From Sandarakinorhabdus cyanobacteriorum (lineage in GTDB: Bacteria; Pseudomonadota; Alphaproteobacteria; Sphingomonadales; Sphingomonadaceae): a stretch of DNA of 64,000 nt. The translations under genes were made by a program, and so were the position numbers. Location: positions 1 to 64,000 of the forward strand of contig NZ_NOXT01000114.1 in the NCBI RefSeq assembly GCF_002251755.1, in the 5' to 3' direction. This document shows, one piece after another, positions 25,352 through 35,734 of the stretch; position 1 is the first letter of the stretch; each line of letters starts with the position of its first letter. Under the pieces are notes generated by a model. That model saw only the letters and a program-made list of their open reading frames with translations, searched no databases and was not told the origin of the DNA.

Positions 25352-27319
25352 ATGACCGATCTGAACCGCTGCGCCAATGCCATCCGTGCCTTGGCCATGG
25401 ACGCGGTGGAGGCCGCCAACAGCGGCCATCCCGGCATGCCGATGGGCATGGCCGATGTGGCGACGGTGCTGTTTGCCAATCACCTGAAATTTGATCCGGC
25501 CGCGCCGCGCTGGCCGGATCGGGATCGCTTCGTGCTGTCGGCCGGCCATGGTTCGATGCTGATCTATGCGCTGCTGCACCTGACCGGCTATGCCCAGCCG
25601 ACGCTGGACGACATCAAGCGCTTCCGCCAGTGGCACTCACCCTGCGCCGGCCACCCGGAAAACACCGAACTGCCGGGCGTGGAATGCACCACCGGGCCGC
25701 TGGGCCAGGGCCTGGCCATGGCAGTGGGCATGGCGATGGCCGAGCGCCATCTGAACGGCGTGTTCGGTGACGGCCTGGTGGATCACCACACCTGGGTGAT
25801 CGCCGGCGATGGCTGTTTGATGGAGGGGATTTCCCAGGAGGCGATTTCGCTGGCCGGCCATCTGCAGCTGGGCCGGCTGAACGTGATCTGGGACGACAAT
25901 GGCATTTCCATCGACGGCCCGGTGAGCCTGGCCAGTTCGGAAAACATGGCCGCGCGCTTTGCGGCGGCCGGTTGGCATGTCGTGGCCTGTGACGGGCATG
26001 ATTTTGCCAGCATCGACGCGGCCTTGACGGCGGCGAAGGCCGATCCGCGCCCCAGCCTGATCGCGGCGAAGACCACCATCGGCAAGGGCGCGCCCACCAA
26101 GGCCGGCACCAGCGGCAGCCATGGCAGCCCGCTGGGCGCCAAGGAGATCGAGGGCGCCCGGGCCGCGCTGGGCTGGAACCATGGCCCGTTCGAGATTCCG
26201 GCCGACATCAAGGCCTGGTGGGAAGGGCTGGGTGCCCGTGGCGCCGCCGCCCGGACCGCCTGGGAAGCCCGGCTGGCCGCCAGCGACCAGGCCGGCGAGT
26301 TCACCCGCCGCATGGATGGCCGTCTGCCCGAAGGCGCCGCCGCCTATCAGGCGCATGTGGCCAGCCTGATCGCCAATCCGCCCAAGGTGGCCACGCGCAA
26401 GGCCAGCGAGATGGCACTGGATGCGCTGGTGCCGGCCCTGCCCGAACTGGTGGGCGGTTCGGCCGACCTGACCGGATCGAACAACACCAAGGCCAAGGGC
26501 CAGGCGCTGTTTGGCGCGGCCGATTATGCCGGCCGCTATGTCCACTATGGCATCCGCGAATTCGGCATGGCCGCCGCGATGAACGGCATGGCGCTGCACG
26601 GCGGCATCATTCCTTATGGCGGCACCTTCCTGGTGTTCAGCGATTACATGCGCAACGCCATCCGTCTCGCCGCCATCCAGCAGATCCGCGTGATCCATGT
26701 GGCGACGCACGACAGCATCGGCCTGGGCGAGGATGGCCCGACCCACCAGCCGATCGAGCATCTGGCGTCCTTGCGCGCCATGCCCAATGTGGCGGTGTGG
26801 CGGCCGGCCGATGCGGTGGAAACCGCCGAGGCCTGGGCCTGCGCCCTGAAGGACGAGAAGCGCCCGTCGGTGCTGGCCCTGTCGCGCCAGAATCTGCCGC
26901 CGCTGCGCAGCGATGGCGGCGAGAACCGCGGCGCGCGCGGCGCCTATCGCCTGGTGGCCGCCACGGCCCCGCGGGCCGCCGTGCTGATCGCCACCGGTTC
27001 GGAAGTGCATATCGCGGCCGAAGCGGCCAGGTTGCTGGAGACCGATGGCATTGGCTGTGATGTGGTGTCGATGCCGTGCTGGGAGGCGTTTGCGACGCAG
27101 GATGCCGCCTATCGCGCCGATGTGTTGCCGGCGGGCGTATTGAAGGTGTCGGTGGAAGCCGGCGTCACCCTGGGTTGGGAGCGCTGGACGGGCAGCGATG
27201 GCCTCAACATCGGGGTTGATCATTTTGGCGCTTCGGCGCCGGCCGAGCGGCTCTATGCCGAATATGGTTTGACCGCGCCGGCGATTGCCGCGCGGGTGAA
27301 GGCCCAACTGGGTCGCTGA
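25352..27319 (+). CDS. tkt: Transketolase
   Basis: This 655-residue thiamine-diphosphate enzyme transfers two-carbon units in the pentose-phosphate and Calvin-type pathways. The N-terminal half has [15 protein letters not shown] and the TPP-Mg motif [13 protein letters not shown]...[10 protein letters not shown]. The pyrimidine domain has [20 protein letters not shown], and [19 protein letters not shown] holds catalytic histidines. ATG 25352 is the family start; the open frame to 24842 is antisense to zapA. It leads the tkt-gap-pgk-fba cluster, 15 bases before gap. Confidence 0.97.
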   Translation: MTDLNRCANAIRALAMDAVEAANSGHPGMPMGMADVATVLFANHLKFDPAAPRWPDRDRFVLSAGHGSMLIYALLHLTGYAQPTLDDIKRFRQWHSPCAGHPENTELPGVECTTGPLGQGLAMAVGMAMAERHLNGVFGDGLVDHHTWVIAGDGCLMEGISQEAISLAGHLQLGRLNVIWDDNGISIDGPVSLASSENMAARFAAAGWHVVACDGHDFASIDAALTAAKADPRPSLIAAKTTIGKGAPTKAGTSGSHGSPLGAKEIEGARAALGWNHGPFEIPADIKAWWEGLGARGAAARTAWEARLAASDQAGEFTRRMDGRLPEGAAAYQAHVASLIANPPKVATRKASEMALDALVPALPELVGGSADLTGSNNTKAKGQALFGAADYAGRYVHYGIREFGMAAAMNGMALHGGIIPYGGTFLVFSDYMRNAIRLAAIQQIRVIHVATHDSIGLGEDGPTHQPIEHLASLRAMPNVAVWRPADAVETAEAWACALKDEKRPSVLALSRQNLPPLRSDGGENRGARGAYRLVAATAPRAAVLIATGSEVHIAAEAARLLETDGIGCDVVSMPCWEAFATQDAAYRADVLPAGVLKVSVEAGVTLGWERWTGSDGLNIGVDHFGASAPAERLYAEYGLTAPAIAARVKAQLGR

Positions 27320-27334
27320 GGAAAGGTGAGTGAC

Positions 27335-28342
27335 ATGGCTGTGAAGGTTGCAATCAACGGTTTCGGGCGCATCGGCCGCAACGTGCTGCGCGCCATCGCC
27401 GAATCCGGCCGCACCGATATCGAGGTGGTGGCGATCAACGATCTCGCCAGCGCCCAGGCCAATGCCCGGCTGCTGGCGCGCGACAGCGTGCACGGCGCCT
27501 TCCCGGGCAGCGTGAGCGTGGATGGCGACGCCATCGTGGTGAATGGCAAGCGCATCGCCGTGACCGCCGAGCGTGACCCGGCCAAGCTGCCGCACGCCGC
27601 CATGGGCGTGGACATCGCGCTGGAATGCACCGGTTTCTTCACCGATGCCGCCAAGGCCGGCGCCCATATCACGGCTGGTGCGAAGAAGGTGCTGATCTCC
27701 GCCCCCGGCAAGAATGTCGATCTGACGGTGGTGTATGGCGTCAACCACGGCAAGCTGGCGGCGGAGCATAATATCGTTTCCAACGCCTCGTGCACCACCA
27801 ACTGCCTGGCGCCGGTGGCCATGGTGCTGGACCGGGAGTTCGGCATCGTGAAGGGCCTGATGACGACGGTGCACGCCTATACCAACGATCAGAAGATCCT
27901 CGATCAGATCCACGACGATCCGCGCCGCGCCCGCGCTGCCGCCCTGTCGATGATCCCCACCACCACCGGGGCTGCCCGCGCCGTGGGTGAGGTGCTGCCG
28001 CAGCTCAAGGGCAAGCTGGATGGGTCGGCCATCCGCGTGCCGACCCCGAATGTGAGCGTGGTGGACCTGACCTTCGAAAGCGCCAAGGCGACGACGAAGG
28101 AGGAGATCAACGCCGCGCTGGCCGCGGCCGCCAATGGCGAGCTGAAGGGCGTGCTGGATTTCGCCGTCGAGCCGCTGGTGAGCATCGATTTCAACCACAG
28201 CCCGGCCTCGTCCACCGTGGACAGCCTGGAAACCGCGGTGATCGGCGGCAATCTGGTGCGCGTGCTGGCCTGGTATGACAATGAATGGGGCTTCTCCAAC
28301 CGCATGGCTGACACGGCGGTTGCCATGGGCAAGTTCCTCTGA
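27335..28342 (+). CDS. gap: Glyceraldehyde-3-phosphate dehydrogenase
   Basis: This 335-residue enzyme oxidises glyceraldehyde-3-phosphate to 1,3-bisphosphoglycerate with NAD(P)+. The NAD fold [15 protein letters not shown] opens the protein, and the catalytic Cys153 is in [11 protein letters not shown]. The following blocks are [11 protein letters not shown] and a C-terminal [13 protein letters not shown] chose ATG 27335 because AGGAAAGG lies just upstream; a GTG at 27326 adds only three residues. It is three bases from pgk and surely co-transcribed. Confidence 0.97.
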   Translation: MAVKVAINGFGRIGRNVLRAIAESGRTDIEVVAINDLASAQANARLLARDSVHGAFPGSVSVDGDAIVVNGKRIAVTAERDPAKLPHAAMGVDIALECTGFFTDAAKAGAHITAGAKKVLISAPGKNVDLTVVYGVNHGKLAAEHNIVSNASCTTNCLAPVAMVLDREFGIVKGLMTTVHAYTNDQKILDQIHDDPRRARAAALSMIPTTTGAARAVGEVLPQLKGKLDGSAIRVPTPNVSVVDLTFESAKATTKEEINAALAAAANGELKGVLDFAVEPLVSIDFNHSPASSTVDSLETAVIGGNLVRVLAWYDNEWGFSNRMADTAVAMGKFL

Positions 28343-28345
28343 ACC

Positions 28346-29539
28346 ATGGCCGGCTTTCGCACCATCGATGACATGCCGGCACAGGCCGGCAAGACCGTGC
28401 TGGTCCGCGCCGATCTGAACGTGCCGATGGCGGACGGTGTCGTGGGGGATGACACCCGCCTGCGCGCCGCCGTGGCCACCATCGCCGGGCTCGCCGATGC
28501 CGGCGCGCGTGTGGCGGTGCTGTCGCACTTTGGCCGGCCCAAGGGGCGGGATGCGAAGAACAGCCTGGCCCCGGTGGCCAAGGCGCTGGCCGGCGTGCTG
28601 GGCCGCGATGTGGCGTTCATCGATGATTGCGTGGGCGTAGCCGCGGCGGCGGCGCTGGCCGCCCTGCCGGAAGGCGCGGTGGCGGTTCTGGAAAACACCC
28701 GCTTCCATGCCGGGGAGGAGGCCAATGATCCGGCCTTCGTGGCCGAACTGGCCAAGCTGGGCGATTATTATGTGAACGATGCCTTTTCGGCGGCGCATCG
28801 CGCCCATGCCAGCACCGAAGGCCTGGCCCATCATCTGCTGGCCTTTGCCGGCCGCACGATGGAGGCCGAGCTGAAGGCGTTGCAGGCGGCGCTGGGCACG
28901 CCCAGGCGCCCGGTGGCAGCCGTGGTCGGCGGCGCCAAGGTGTCGAGCAAGATCGATGTGCTCACCAATCTGGTCGGCAAGGTTGATCATCTGATGATCG
29001 GCGGCGGCATGGCCAACACCTTCCTGGCGGCGCGCGGCATCGATGTCGGCAAATCGCTGTGCGAGCATGATCTGAAGGCCACCGCGCTCGACATCATGGC
29101 GCGGGCCGAAGCGGCCGGCTGCACCATCCATCTGCCCTATGACGTGGTGGTGGCCAAGGAATTCAAGGCGCAGGCCGAGAACCGCGGCGCCAATATCCAT
29201 GACATAGCCGCCGACGAGATGGTGCTGGACATCGGCCCGGCGGCGGTCGAGGCGCTGGCTGATGCCCTGAAAACCTGTGCGACCTGCGTGTGGAACGGGC
29301 CGCTGGGTGCATTTGAAATCGCGCCGTTCGATGCAGCCACGGTGGCGCTGGCCCGCACGGCGGCCGCGTTGACGCAAGGCGGCACGCTGCTGACCGTGGC
29401 CGGTGGTGGCGACACGGTGGCGGCGCTGGCCCATGCCGGCGTGACGCAGGATTTCAGCTTCATTTCGACCGCCGGCGGCGCCTTCCTGGAATGGATGGAA
29501 GGCAAGGCTTTGCCCGGTGTCGTTGCACTTCAGCATTGA
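28346..29539 (+). CDS. pgk: Phosphoglycerate kinase
   Basis: This 397-residue kinase makes ATP from 1,3-bisphosphoglycerate. It has [11 protein letters not shown] near residue 18, [39 protein letters not shown], and a C-terminal nucleotide loop [16 protein letters not shown]. Length and domain order are standard. It sits between gap and fba. Confidence 0.97.
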   Translation: MAGFRTIDDMPAQAGKTVLVRADLNVPMADGVVGDDTRLRAAVATIAGLADAGARVAVLSHFGRPKGRDAKNSLAPVAKALAGVLGRDVAFIDDCVGVAAAAALAALPEGAVAVLENTRFHAGEEANDPAFVAELAKLGDYYVNDAFSAAHRAHASTEGLAHHLLAFAGRTMEAELKALQAALGTPRRPVAAVVGGAKVSSKIDVLTNLVGKVDHLMIGGGMANTFLAARGIDVGKSLCEHDLKATALDIMARAEAAGCTIHLPYDVVVAKEFKAQAENRGANIHDIAADEMVLDIGPAAVEALADALKTCATCVWNGPLGAFEIAPFDAATVALARTAAALTQGGTLLTVAGGGDTVAALAHAGVTQDFSFISTAGGAFLEWMEGKALPGVVALQH

Positions 29540-29553
29540 GAAGAGGGGGATTT

Positions 29554-30468
29554 ATGTCGATCACGCCGACCGTGAAGGCCATCCTGGCCAATTATGAGAG
29601 CGACAATCCCGGCACCAAGGCCAACATCGCCCGCATGCTGATGCAGGGCCGGCTGGGCGGCACCGGCAAGATGGTGATCCTGCCGGTGGACCAAGGCTTC
29701 GAGCATGGCCCGGCCCGAAGCTTTGCGCCCAACCCCGATGCCTATGATCCGCATTACCACTACCAGTTGGCCATTGATGCCGGCCTGTCGGCCTATGCCG
29801 CGCCGCTGGGCATGCTGGAGGCGGGCGCCGACACGTTCGCCGGCCAGATCCCGACCATCCTGAAGGTGAACAGCAGCAACAGCTGGGCGACCGGCATCAA
29901 CCAGGCCGTGACCGGCACCGTGCACGACGCGCTGCGCCTGGGCTGCGCCGCCATCGGCTTCACCATCTATCCGGGTGCGGATGATGTGTTCGACATGATG
30001 GAGGAGTTCGGCGAGCTGGCTGCCGAAGCCAAGTCGGTCGGCCTCGCCACCGTGCTGTGGAGCTATCCGCGTGGCGGCAAGCTGTCGAAGGATGGCGAGC
30101 TGGCGCTCGACGTCGGCGCCTATGCCGCGCACATGGCGGCGCTGCTCGGCGCGCACATCATCAAGGTGAAGCTGCCGAGCGCGCATATCGAGCAGAAGGA
30201 TGCGGTGAAGGCCTATGAGGGCGGCGACTGGTCCACGCAGGCCAAGCGCGTTTCCCATGTGGTCAAATCCTGCCTGAACGGCCGCCGGCTGGTGGTGTTC
30301 TCGGGCGGCGCCACCAAGGGCACCGATGCCGTGTATGAAGATGCCTATGCCATCCGCGACGGCGGCGGCAACGGCAGCATCATCGGCCGCAACACCTTCC
30401 AGCGTCCGCGCGCCGAAGCCATGGCGATGCTGGACAAGATCATCGACATCTATCTCGGCAAGGCGTGA
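29554..30468 (+). CDS. fba: Class I fructose-bisphosphate aldolase (DhnA/FbaB type)
   Basis: This 304-residue aldolase is of the archaeal-type class I family, which forms a Schiff base with a lysine and needs no metal. It has ILPVDQGFEHGPARSF near residue 45, IGFTIYPGADD, LWSYPRGG, the likely Schiff-base lysine in HIIKVKLPS, and VFSGGATKG near the phosphate site. ATG 29554 follows AGAGGGGGA, so the frame start at 29491 is rejected. It completes a tkt-gap-pgk-fba unit that runs lower glycolysis and gluconeogenesis. Confidence 0.93.
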   Translation: MSITPTVKAILANYESDNPGTKANIARMLMQGRLGGTGKMVILPVDQGFEHGPARSFAPNPDAYDPHYHYQLAIDAGLSAYAAPLGMLEAGADTFAGQIPTILKVNSSNSWATGINQAVTGTVHDALRLGCAAIGFTIYPGADDVFDMMEEFGELAAEAKSVGLATVLWSYPRGGKLSKDGELALDVGAYAAHMAALLGAHIIKVKLPSAHIEQKDAVKAYEGGDWSTQAKRVSHVVKSCLNGRRLVVFSGGATKGTDAVYEDAYAIRDGGGNGSIIGRNTFQRPRAEAMAMLDKIIDIYLGKA

Positions 30469-30487
30469 GACAGCGCTGTCGGCAAAA

Positions 30488-30511
30488 TGGATGCTGGCCT
30501 GCGCCAGCATG
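30488..30511. repeat. Palindromic repeat, copy A
   Basis: ATGCTGGC and GCCAGCAT arms enclose a CTGC loop. The 24-base core is identical to that at 38063-38086. It lies in the 59-base gap between fba and thiE. Confidence 0.8.
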
Positions 30512-30527
30512 GCGAGAATTGTGAGAC

Positions 30528-31214
30528 ATGACCGACGACGACCTCATCCCGCTGCCGGCCGAGTTTGCTGATCGCTTCGATCAGGAAGACCGGCCGGCGT
30601 GTCAGCTTTATGTCGTCTCGCCCGCGCGCATCGAAATCCCGGCCTTCATTGACAGCCTGAAGGCGGCGCTGGACGGCGGGCCGGTGGCGGCCTTCCAGCT
30701 GCGGTTGAAGGATGTGTCCGACGACATGGTGCTGCGCGCCTGCGAGGCGTTGCTGCCGGTCTGTAATGAGCGCGAGGTCGCCTTCATCCTGAATGATCGC
30801 GCCGATCTGGCCAAGCGCGCTGGCGCCGATGGCGTGCACCTGGGGCAGGGCGATGGCAGCCTGGCCGAAGCGCGCGCGCTGCTGGGCGCCGGCGCGCAGA
30901 TCGGCCGCACCTGCCACGACAGCCGGCATCTCGCCATGGAAGCCGGGGAGCAGGGCGCCGATTATGTGGCGTTCGGCGCCTTTTACGACACCACCACCAA
31001 GCCCAGCCATTACCGGCCGCAGCCGGAAATCCTCAGCTGGTGGATCACGCTGAGCCAACTGCCCTGTGTCGCCATCGGCGGCATCTTCCCGCACAATGCC
31101 GCGCCGCTGGTGGATGCCGGCGCCGATTTCATCGCCGTCGTCCGCGCCGTTTGGGAGCATGAGGGCGGGCCCGGTGCCGGGGTGGCGGCCTTCAAGGACG
31201 TGCTGGGCTGGTAA
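30528..31214 (+). CDS. thiE: Thiamine phosphate synthase
   Basis: This 228-residue TIM-barrel enzyme couples the thiazole and pyrimidine parts to give thiamine phosphate. It has AAFQLRLKD, FILNDRADLAKRAGADGVHLGQ, IGRTCHDSRH and FGAFYDTTTKP, and a phosphate-binding VAIGGIFPHNA loop. No TPP riboswitch is visible in the 59-base leader, which instead holds a palindromic repeat. Its position after tkt is interesting, as tkt needs thiamine diphosphate, but a functional link is inference. Confidence 0.9.
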   Translation: MTDDDLIPLPAEFADRFDQEDRPACQLYVVSPARIEIPAFIDSLKAALDGGPVAAFQLRLKDVSDDMVLRACEALLPVCNEREVAFILNDRADLAKRAGADGVHLGQGDGSLAEARALLGAGAQIGRTCHDSRHLAMEAGEQGADYVAFGAFYDTTTKPSHYRPQPEILSWWITLSQLPCVAIGGIFPHNAAPLVDAGADFIAVVRAVWEHEGGPGAGVAAFKDVLGW

Positions 31215-31304
31215 TCGGCGGCGGCTTCGGTTAAGGGCCGCCCGTTCTTTCGCATTCCCGTTCCCCACGCCCGGCCGGCACCCGCTGGCCGCAAGGATTT
31301 AGCC

Positions 31305-32102
31305 ATGGTCGCCCATTCGTCCCTCATCACCGTCATGGAAAAGGCCGCGCGCAAGGCTGCGCCCAAGCTGCGGCGCGATTTCGGGGAGGTGGATGCGCTG
31401 CAGGTCAGCCGCAAGGGCCCGGCCGATTTCGTGTCCAATGCCGACAAGGCCGCCGAAGCCGCCGTGGTGGAGGTGTTGCGCCACGCCCGGCCGGATTGGG
31501 GCCTGCTGCTGGAGGAGGGCGGCGAGATCAAGGGGGCCGATGACCGCTGCCGCTGGATTGTCGATCCGCTGGATGGAACCTCCAACTTCCTGCACGGCAT
31601 CCCGCATTTCGCCATTTCCATCGCCGCCGAAGTGGTTGGCGAGGTGGTGTCCGGCCTGATCCATCAGCCGCTGACGGGCGAAAGCTATTGGGCGGAAAAG
31701 GGGCGGGGGGCCTGGCTCAGCGACCGGCGGCTGCGCGTGTCGGGCCGGCGCGATCTGAATGATTGCCTGATCGCCACCGGCATCCCCTATCAGGGCCATG
31801 GCAACCGCGCCCAGTTTTCCGCCATCCTGGATGCGGTGATGCCCGAAGTGGCCGGTGTGCGCCGCTTTGGCGCCGCCAGCCTGGATCTGGCCTGGGTGGC
31901 GGCCGGGCGCTTTGACGGCTTCTGGGAAACCGGCCTGTCTTATTGGGATATTGCCGCCGGCATGCTGCTGATCCGCGAGGCCGGCGGCTTCGTTTCGGAT
32001 TTCCGCGGTGGGCAGGACATGGTGTCCCGGCGCGAGGTGGTGGCGGGCAACCAGTCCATTCAGTCGCGCCTGCACAAGCTGGTGGCCGGCGCGCTGCGTT
32101 GA
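31305..32102 (+). CDS. suhB: Inositol monophosphatase family protein (SuhB-like)
   Basis: This 265-residue Mg-dependent phosphatase has a glutamate in LLLEEGGEI, the IVDPLDGTSNFLHGIPHF motif with the metal-binding aspartates, and WDIAAGMLLIREAGG near the C-terminus with the third aspartate. Substrates in this family include inositol phosphates; SuhB also works with the ribosomal antitermination complex. It stands alone between thiE and the nuo genes. Confidence 0.9.
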   Translation: MVAHSSLITVMEKAARKAAPKLRRDFGEVDALQVSRKGPADFVSNADKAAEAAVVEVLRHARPDWGLLLEEGGEIKGADDRCRWIVDPLDGTSNFLHGIPHFAISIAAEVVGEVVSGLIHQPLTGESYWAEKGRGAWLSDRRLRVSGRRDLNDCLIATGIPYQGHGNRAQFSAILDAVMPEVAGVRRFGAASLDLAWVAAGRFDGFWETGLSYWDIAAGMLLIREAGGFVSDFRGGQDMVSRREVVAGNQSIQSRLHKLVAGALR

Positions 32103-32162
32103 GCGCCAGCTCCCCCCTGGCCGAAATGATGACAAAATGTCGCATTTTTTGGGCTTGGGAGG

Positions 32163-32191
32163 TTGCCCCACCGGCAAGGGGCCGCTAATCA
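32163..32191 (+). promoter_or_regulatory. Possible promoter of the nuo genes
   Basis: TTGCCC (32163-32168) and TAATCA (32186-32191) are 17 bases apart, about 38 bases before nuoA. The boxes are partial matches. Confidence 0.35.
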
Positions 32192-32229
32192 TGGTGCATC
32201 GCAACAGCTGTTGAAGGCGCCCCCAGGCC

Positions 32230-32607
32230 ATGTCGGCCATCGCATCTGAATATCTGCCGGTATTGCTGTTTTTTGCAGTGGGCATCGCCTTTGCGCTGAT
32301 CTTCGTCAGCGCCCCCATCGCCGTTTCGGCGCTCACCGGCACGGCCAAGCCCGAAGCGGTGAAATTGTCGGAATATGAAAGCGGTTTTCCCGCCTTTTCC
32401 GATGCGCGCGCCAAATTTGACGTGCAATTCTATCTGGTTGCCATCCTGTTCATCGTGTTTGACCTGGAAGCGGCCTTCCTGTTCCCCTGGGCAGTGAGCC
32501 TGCATTGGGGCGGCGAAAGCGCCTGGTGGGCGATGATGGAATTTCTGGGCGAACTGGCCATCGGCCTTGTCTACGCCTGGAAGGTGGGAGCGTTGGAGTG
32601 GGAGTGA
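32230..32607 (+). CDS. nuoA: NADH-quinone oxidoreductase subunit A
   Basis: This 125-residue complex I membrane subunit has three helices. The loop [24 protein letters not shown] carries the conserved KLSEYESG and FD patterns, followed by [16 protein letters not shown] with the invariant acidic residues. It is the first gene of the nuo cluster, and its stop overlaps the nuoB start (TGATG). Confidence 0.96.
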   Translation: MSAIASEYLPVLLFFAVGIAFALIFVSAPIAVSALTGTAKPEAVKLSEYESGFPAFSDARAKFDVQFYLVAILFIVFDLEAAFLFPWAVSLHWGGESAWWAMMEFLGELAIGLVYAWKVGALEWE

Positions 32608-33149
32608 TGACGCCTCAGGAAGGAACCGGCGCCATCGCCCTGCCGGAAAACAACCGCGACCTGTTCCTGCGCGATGTCTCCCAGGAAGTGGCGGACAAGG
32701 GCTTTCTCGTCACCTCGACCGAGGATCTGTTCCACTGGGCCCGCACCGGCAGCCTGTGGTGGATGACCTTTGGCCTCGCCTGCTGCGCGGTCGAGATGAT
32801 GCACACCAACATGCCGCGCTATGACATGGAGCGCTTTGGCATCGCGCCGCGCGCCTCGCCGCGCCAGTCCGACGTGATGATCGTGGCCGGCACGCTGTGC
32901 AACAAGATGGCCCCGGCATTGCGCCGCGTCTATGACCAGATGGCCGAGCCGCGCTATGTCATCTCCATGGGCAGCTGTGCCAATGGCGGCGGCTATTATC
33001 ACTACAGCTATTCGGTGGTGCGCGGCTGTGACCGGATCGTGCCGGTGGACATTTATGTGCCCGGCTGCCCGCCGACGGCCGAAGCCCTGCTTTATGGCAT
33101 CCTCGCCCTGCAGCGGAAGATCCGCCGCGTTGGCGTGTTCGAACGGTAA
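32607..33149 (+). CDS. nuoB: NADH-quinone oxidoreductase subunit B
   Basis: This 180-residue peripheral-arm subunit carries the terminal [4Fe-4S] cluster N2 next to the quinone site. The ligands are in [27 protein letters not shown] and [18 protein letters not shown] 32607 follows from coupling to nuoA, and five bases separate the stop from nuoC. The frame to 32505 is rejected because it runs inside nuoA. Confidence 0.97.
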   Translation: MTPQEGTGAIALPENNRDLFLRDVSQEVADKGFLVTSTEDLFHWARTGSLWWMTFGLACCAVEMMHTNMPRYDMERFGIAPRASPRQSDVMIVAGTLCNKMAPALRRVYDQMAEPRYVISMGSCANGGGYYHYSYSVVRGCDRIVPVDIYVPGCPPTAEALLYGILALQRKIRRVGVFER

Positions 33150-33154
33150 GCAAG

Positions 33155-33799
33155 ATGACGATCATTGCGCCTGAGGTGGGCAAACACAGCTGGCCGGTGA
33201 TGGCCCGCCATGCCGAGTTGCACGGCCGGCTGGCCGAGCTGCTGGGCGATGCGTTGATCCATGTGGTCGATCATGCCGGTGAGACCAGCGTGACCGTGGT
33301 GCGCGAACGGCTGGTCGAATGCGTGACCGCGCTGCGCGATGCCGAGGATCTGCGCTTCAACCAGCTGACTGACATTTGCGGTGCCGATTATCCCGACCGC
33401 GCCGAACGGTTCGAGGTGGTGGTGCAGCTGCTGTCGATGGCGAAGAATCTGCGCCTGCGCGTGAAGACGGCCACCGATGGCGCCGCCCCGGTGCCCAGCC
33501 TGACGGGCGTGTTTGCCAACGCCGGCTGGTATGAGCGCGAGACCTGGGATTGTTTCGGTGTGATGTTTGCCGGCAACCCCGACATGCGCCGCATCCTCAC
33601 CGATTATGGTTTTGAAGGTCATCCGTTCCGCAAGGATTTCCCGCTGACCGGCCATGTCGAGCTGCGCTGGTCGGAAGAGCACAAGCGCGTGGTGTATGAG
33701 CCGGTGCGCCTGGCGCAGGATTTCCGCAGTTTCGATTTCCTGAGCCCCTGGGATGGCACCGATTATGTGCTGCCGGGTGACGAGAAGGCTGGACAATGA
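33155..33799 (+). CDS. nuoC: NADH-quinone oxidoreductase subunit C
   Basis: This 214-residue 30-kDa subunit sits in the hydrophilic arm. The family signature is [40 protein letters not shown]-like and is seen from about residue 125 ([12 protein letters not shown], then [14 protein letters not shown]). [14 protein letters not shown] lies earlier. The stop overlaps nuoD by ATGA. Confidence 0.96.
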   Translation: MTIIAPEVGKHSWPVMARHAELHGRLAELLGDALIHVVDHAGETSVTVVRERLVECVTALRDAEDLRFNQLTDICGADYPDRAERFEVVVQLLSMAKNLRLRVKTATDGAAPVPSLTGVFANAGWYERETWDCFGVMFAGNPDMRRILTDYGFEGHPFRKDFPLTGHVELRWSEEHKRVVYEPVRLAQDFRSFDFLSPWDGTDYVLPGDEKAGQ

Positions 33800-35040
33800 G
33801 CAGTCTTGGTTCCGCGGGGGCCGCCTGGACGGCCGAAGACACGATCGACGTGCTGCCGGCGAAGGACGGCAACGAGATCCAGAACTACATGATCAACTTC
33901 GGGCCCCAGCACCCGGCAGCGCACGGCGTGCTGCGGCTGGTGATGGAGCTGGACGGCGAGATCATCGAGCGGTGTGACCCGCACATCGGCCTGTTGCACC
34001 GCGGCACCGAAAAGCTGATCGAATACAAGACCTATCTGCAGGCGCTGCCCTATATGGACCGCCTCGATTATGTGTCGCCGATGTGCATGGAGCACAGCTA
34101 TGTGCTCGCCGTCGAGAAACTGGCGGGCATCGAGGTGCCGCTGCGCGCCAAATATATCCGCACCATGTTTGCGGAAATCACCCGCATACTGAACCACATC
34201 CTCAACACCACCGCGCATGCCATGGACGTGGGCGCCATGACGCCGATGCTGTGGCTGTTTGAAGAGCGCGAAAAGCTGATGGAGTTTTACGAGCGGGTGT
34301 CGGGCGCGCGCTTCCACGCCGCCTGGTTCCGCCCCGGCGGCGTGCACCAGGATCTGCCGGCCGGCATGCTGGAGGATATCGCCGCCTGGTGTGATGGCTT
34401 CCCGCGCCTTCTGGATGAATTCCAGGGCCTGGTGGCGGACAACCGCATCTTCAAGCAGCGCAATGTCGACATCGGGGTGATTTCCAAGGACGATGCCATC
34501 AACTGGGGGTTCACCGGGCCGTGCATCCGCGCCAGCGGCGTCGCCTGGGATCTGCGCAAGGCCCAGCCCTATGACGCCTATCATCTCGTCGATTTCAATG
34601 TGCCCGTCTCCAACGACGGCGATTGCTATGCCCGCTTCATGGTGCGCATGGAGGAAATGCGCGAGAGCGTGAAGATCATCCGCCAGTGCGTGCGCGACAT
34701 GCCGGCGGGCCCGCACATCACCGAAAACCGCAAGGTGGCGCCGCCGTCACGCCGCGAGATGAAGCGCTCGATGGAAGCGCTGATCCACCATTTCAAGCTC
34801 TACACCGAAGGCCTGCACGTGCCGGCCGGCGAAGCCTATGTCGCCACCGAAAGCCCCAAGGGCGAGTTCGGCATCTATCTGGTCGCTGATGGCACCAACA
34901 AGCCGTGGCGCTGCCATATCCGTGCGACCGGCATGGCGCATCTGCAGGCGATGGATTTCCTGTGCAAGGGCCATCTTCTCGCCGACGCACCGGCGGTGCT
35001 GGGCAGCCTGGACATCGTGTTTGGTGAGGTGGACCGGTGA
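33796..35040 (+). CDS. nuoD: NADH-quinone oxidoreductase subunit D
   Basis: This 414-residue 49-kDa subunit forms the quinone-binding cavity with NuoB. It contains [20 protein letters not shown] with the conserved histidines, [18 protein letters not shown], and a C-terminal FGEVDR end. Length is normal for a stand-alone NuoD. The stop overlaps an NTF2-like gene by GTGA rather than nuoE. Confidence 0.97.
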   Translation: MSSLGSAGAAWTAEDTIDVLPAKDGNEIQNYMINFGPQHPAAHGVLRLVMELDGEIIERCDPHIGLLHRGTEKLIEYKTYLQALPYMDRLDYVSPMCMEHSYVLAVEKLAGIEVPLRAKYIRTMFAEITRILNHILNTTAHAMDVGAMTPMLWLFEEREKLMEFYERVSGARFHAAWFRPGGVHQDLPAGMLEDIAAWCDGFPRLLDEFQGLVADNRIFKQRNVDIGVISKDDAINWGFTGPCIRASGVAWDLRKAQPYDAYHLVDFNVPVSNDGDCYARFMVRMEEMRESVKIIRQCVRDMPAGPHITENRKVAPPSRREMKRSMEALIHHFKLYTEGLHVPAGEAYVATESPKGEFGIYLVADGTNKPWRCHIRATGMAHLQAMDFLCKGHLLADAPAVLGSLDIVFGEVDR

Positions 35041-35369
35041 GCAAGCTGGCCATCGCCGAGGCGATGATCGCGCATTACAACGCGCAGGATGCCGATGCCT
35101 ATGTGGCGCTGATGACCGACGATGCGGTGGAGGCCGGCTATCGCGGCGCCGTGCTGCGCGATGGCAAGGAAGGCGTGCGGCAGGGCCTGAAGGCGATGTT
35201 TGCCCAGTTCCCGGAAAACCGTGCCGAGATCATCAGCGGCCATGAACTGGGCCCGTTCGCCGTGCTGCACGAGAAGGTGTGGCGCACGGCGGATGGCGAG
35301 CCGTTCGAGGTGATAAGCGTGTACAGTTTCGAGGGCGACCTGTGCAGTCGCGTGGAGTTCATCCGGTGA
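35037..35369 (+). CDS. NTF2-like / SnoaL-fold protein inside the nuo cluster
   Basis: This 110-residue cone-fold protein of the nuclear-transport-factor-2-like group is recognised by [25 protein letters not shown] near the start and a strand pattern ending [17 protein letters not shown]. The fold serves as isomerase, hydrolase or binding protein, and no catalytic set is clear here. The GTG start overlaps nuoD (GTGA), and the stop overlaps the next gene (GTGA), so it is tightly embedded in complex I translation. Confidence 0.8.
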   Translation: MSKLAIAEAMIAHYNAQDADAYVALMTDDAVEAGYRGAVLRDGKEGVRQGLKAMFAQFPENRAEIISGHELGPFAVLHEKVWRTADGEPFEVISVYSFEGDLCSRVEFIR

Positions 35370-35734
35370 GTGCGCCGCAGCCCATATCACTGGCCGACAA
35401 GCTGGCGGGTATTTCCGACCATTGGAACCCGCGCATCGTCGCCGGCTACAATGGCAACGAGCTGCGGCTGGTGAAGCTTGCCGGCGACTTCACCTGGCAC
35501 AGCCACCCCGATACGGACGAGCTGTTCCTGGTGTTGAAGGGCCAGATGCGCATCCTGTTTCGCGACGGCGTGGCCGAACTGGGCGAGGGCGATCTGCTGG
35601 TGGTGCCGCGCGGAGTCGAACACTGCCCGCAGGCCGACGCCGAATGCCATGCGCTGCTGATCGATCGCGAAGGCGAGCCCAACACCGGCGACACGCCATC
35701 GCACCGCACCCGCACCACCCTGGAACGCGCATGA
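35366..35734 (+). CDS. Cupin-domain protein inside the nuo cluster
   Basis: This 122-residue single-domain cupin has the metal-site motif WHSHPDTDELFLVLKGQM (His, His, Glu) and the second motif LVVPRGVEHCPQ. I chose GTG 35366, which overlaps the NTF2-like stop; the frame to 35279 is out of context. The stop overlaps nuoE by ATGA. The role is unknown; small cupins often bind Fe, Mn or a small metabolite. Confidence 0.82.
   Translation: MSAPQPISLADKLAGISDHWNPRIVAGYNGNELRLVKLAGDFTWHSHPDTDELFLVLKGQMRILFRDGVAELGEGDLLVVPRGVEHCPQADAECHALLIDREGEPNTGDTPSHRTRTTLERA

Noticed and set aside
25637-29536. A 1299-codon open frame on the minus strand
   Set aside because: It is antisense to tkt, gap and pgk, with low-complexity His/Gly/Arg-rich translation typical of GC-rich shadow frames.
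30469-30527. TPP riboswitch before thiE
   Set aside because: The 59-base leader is too short and holds only a palindromic repeat.
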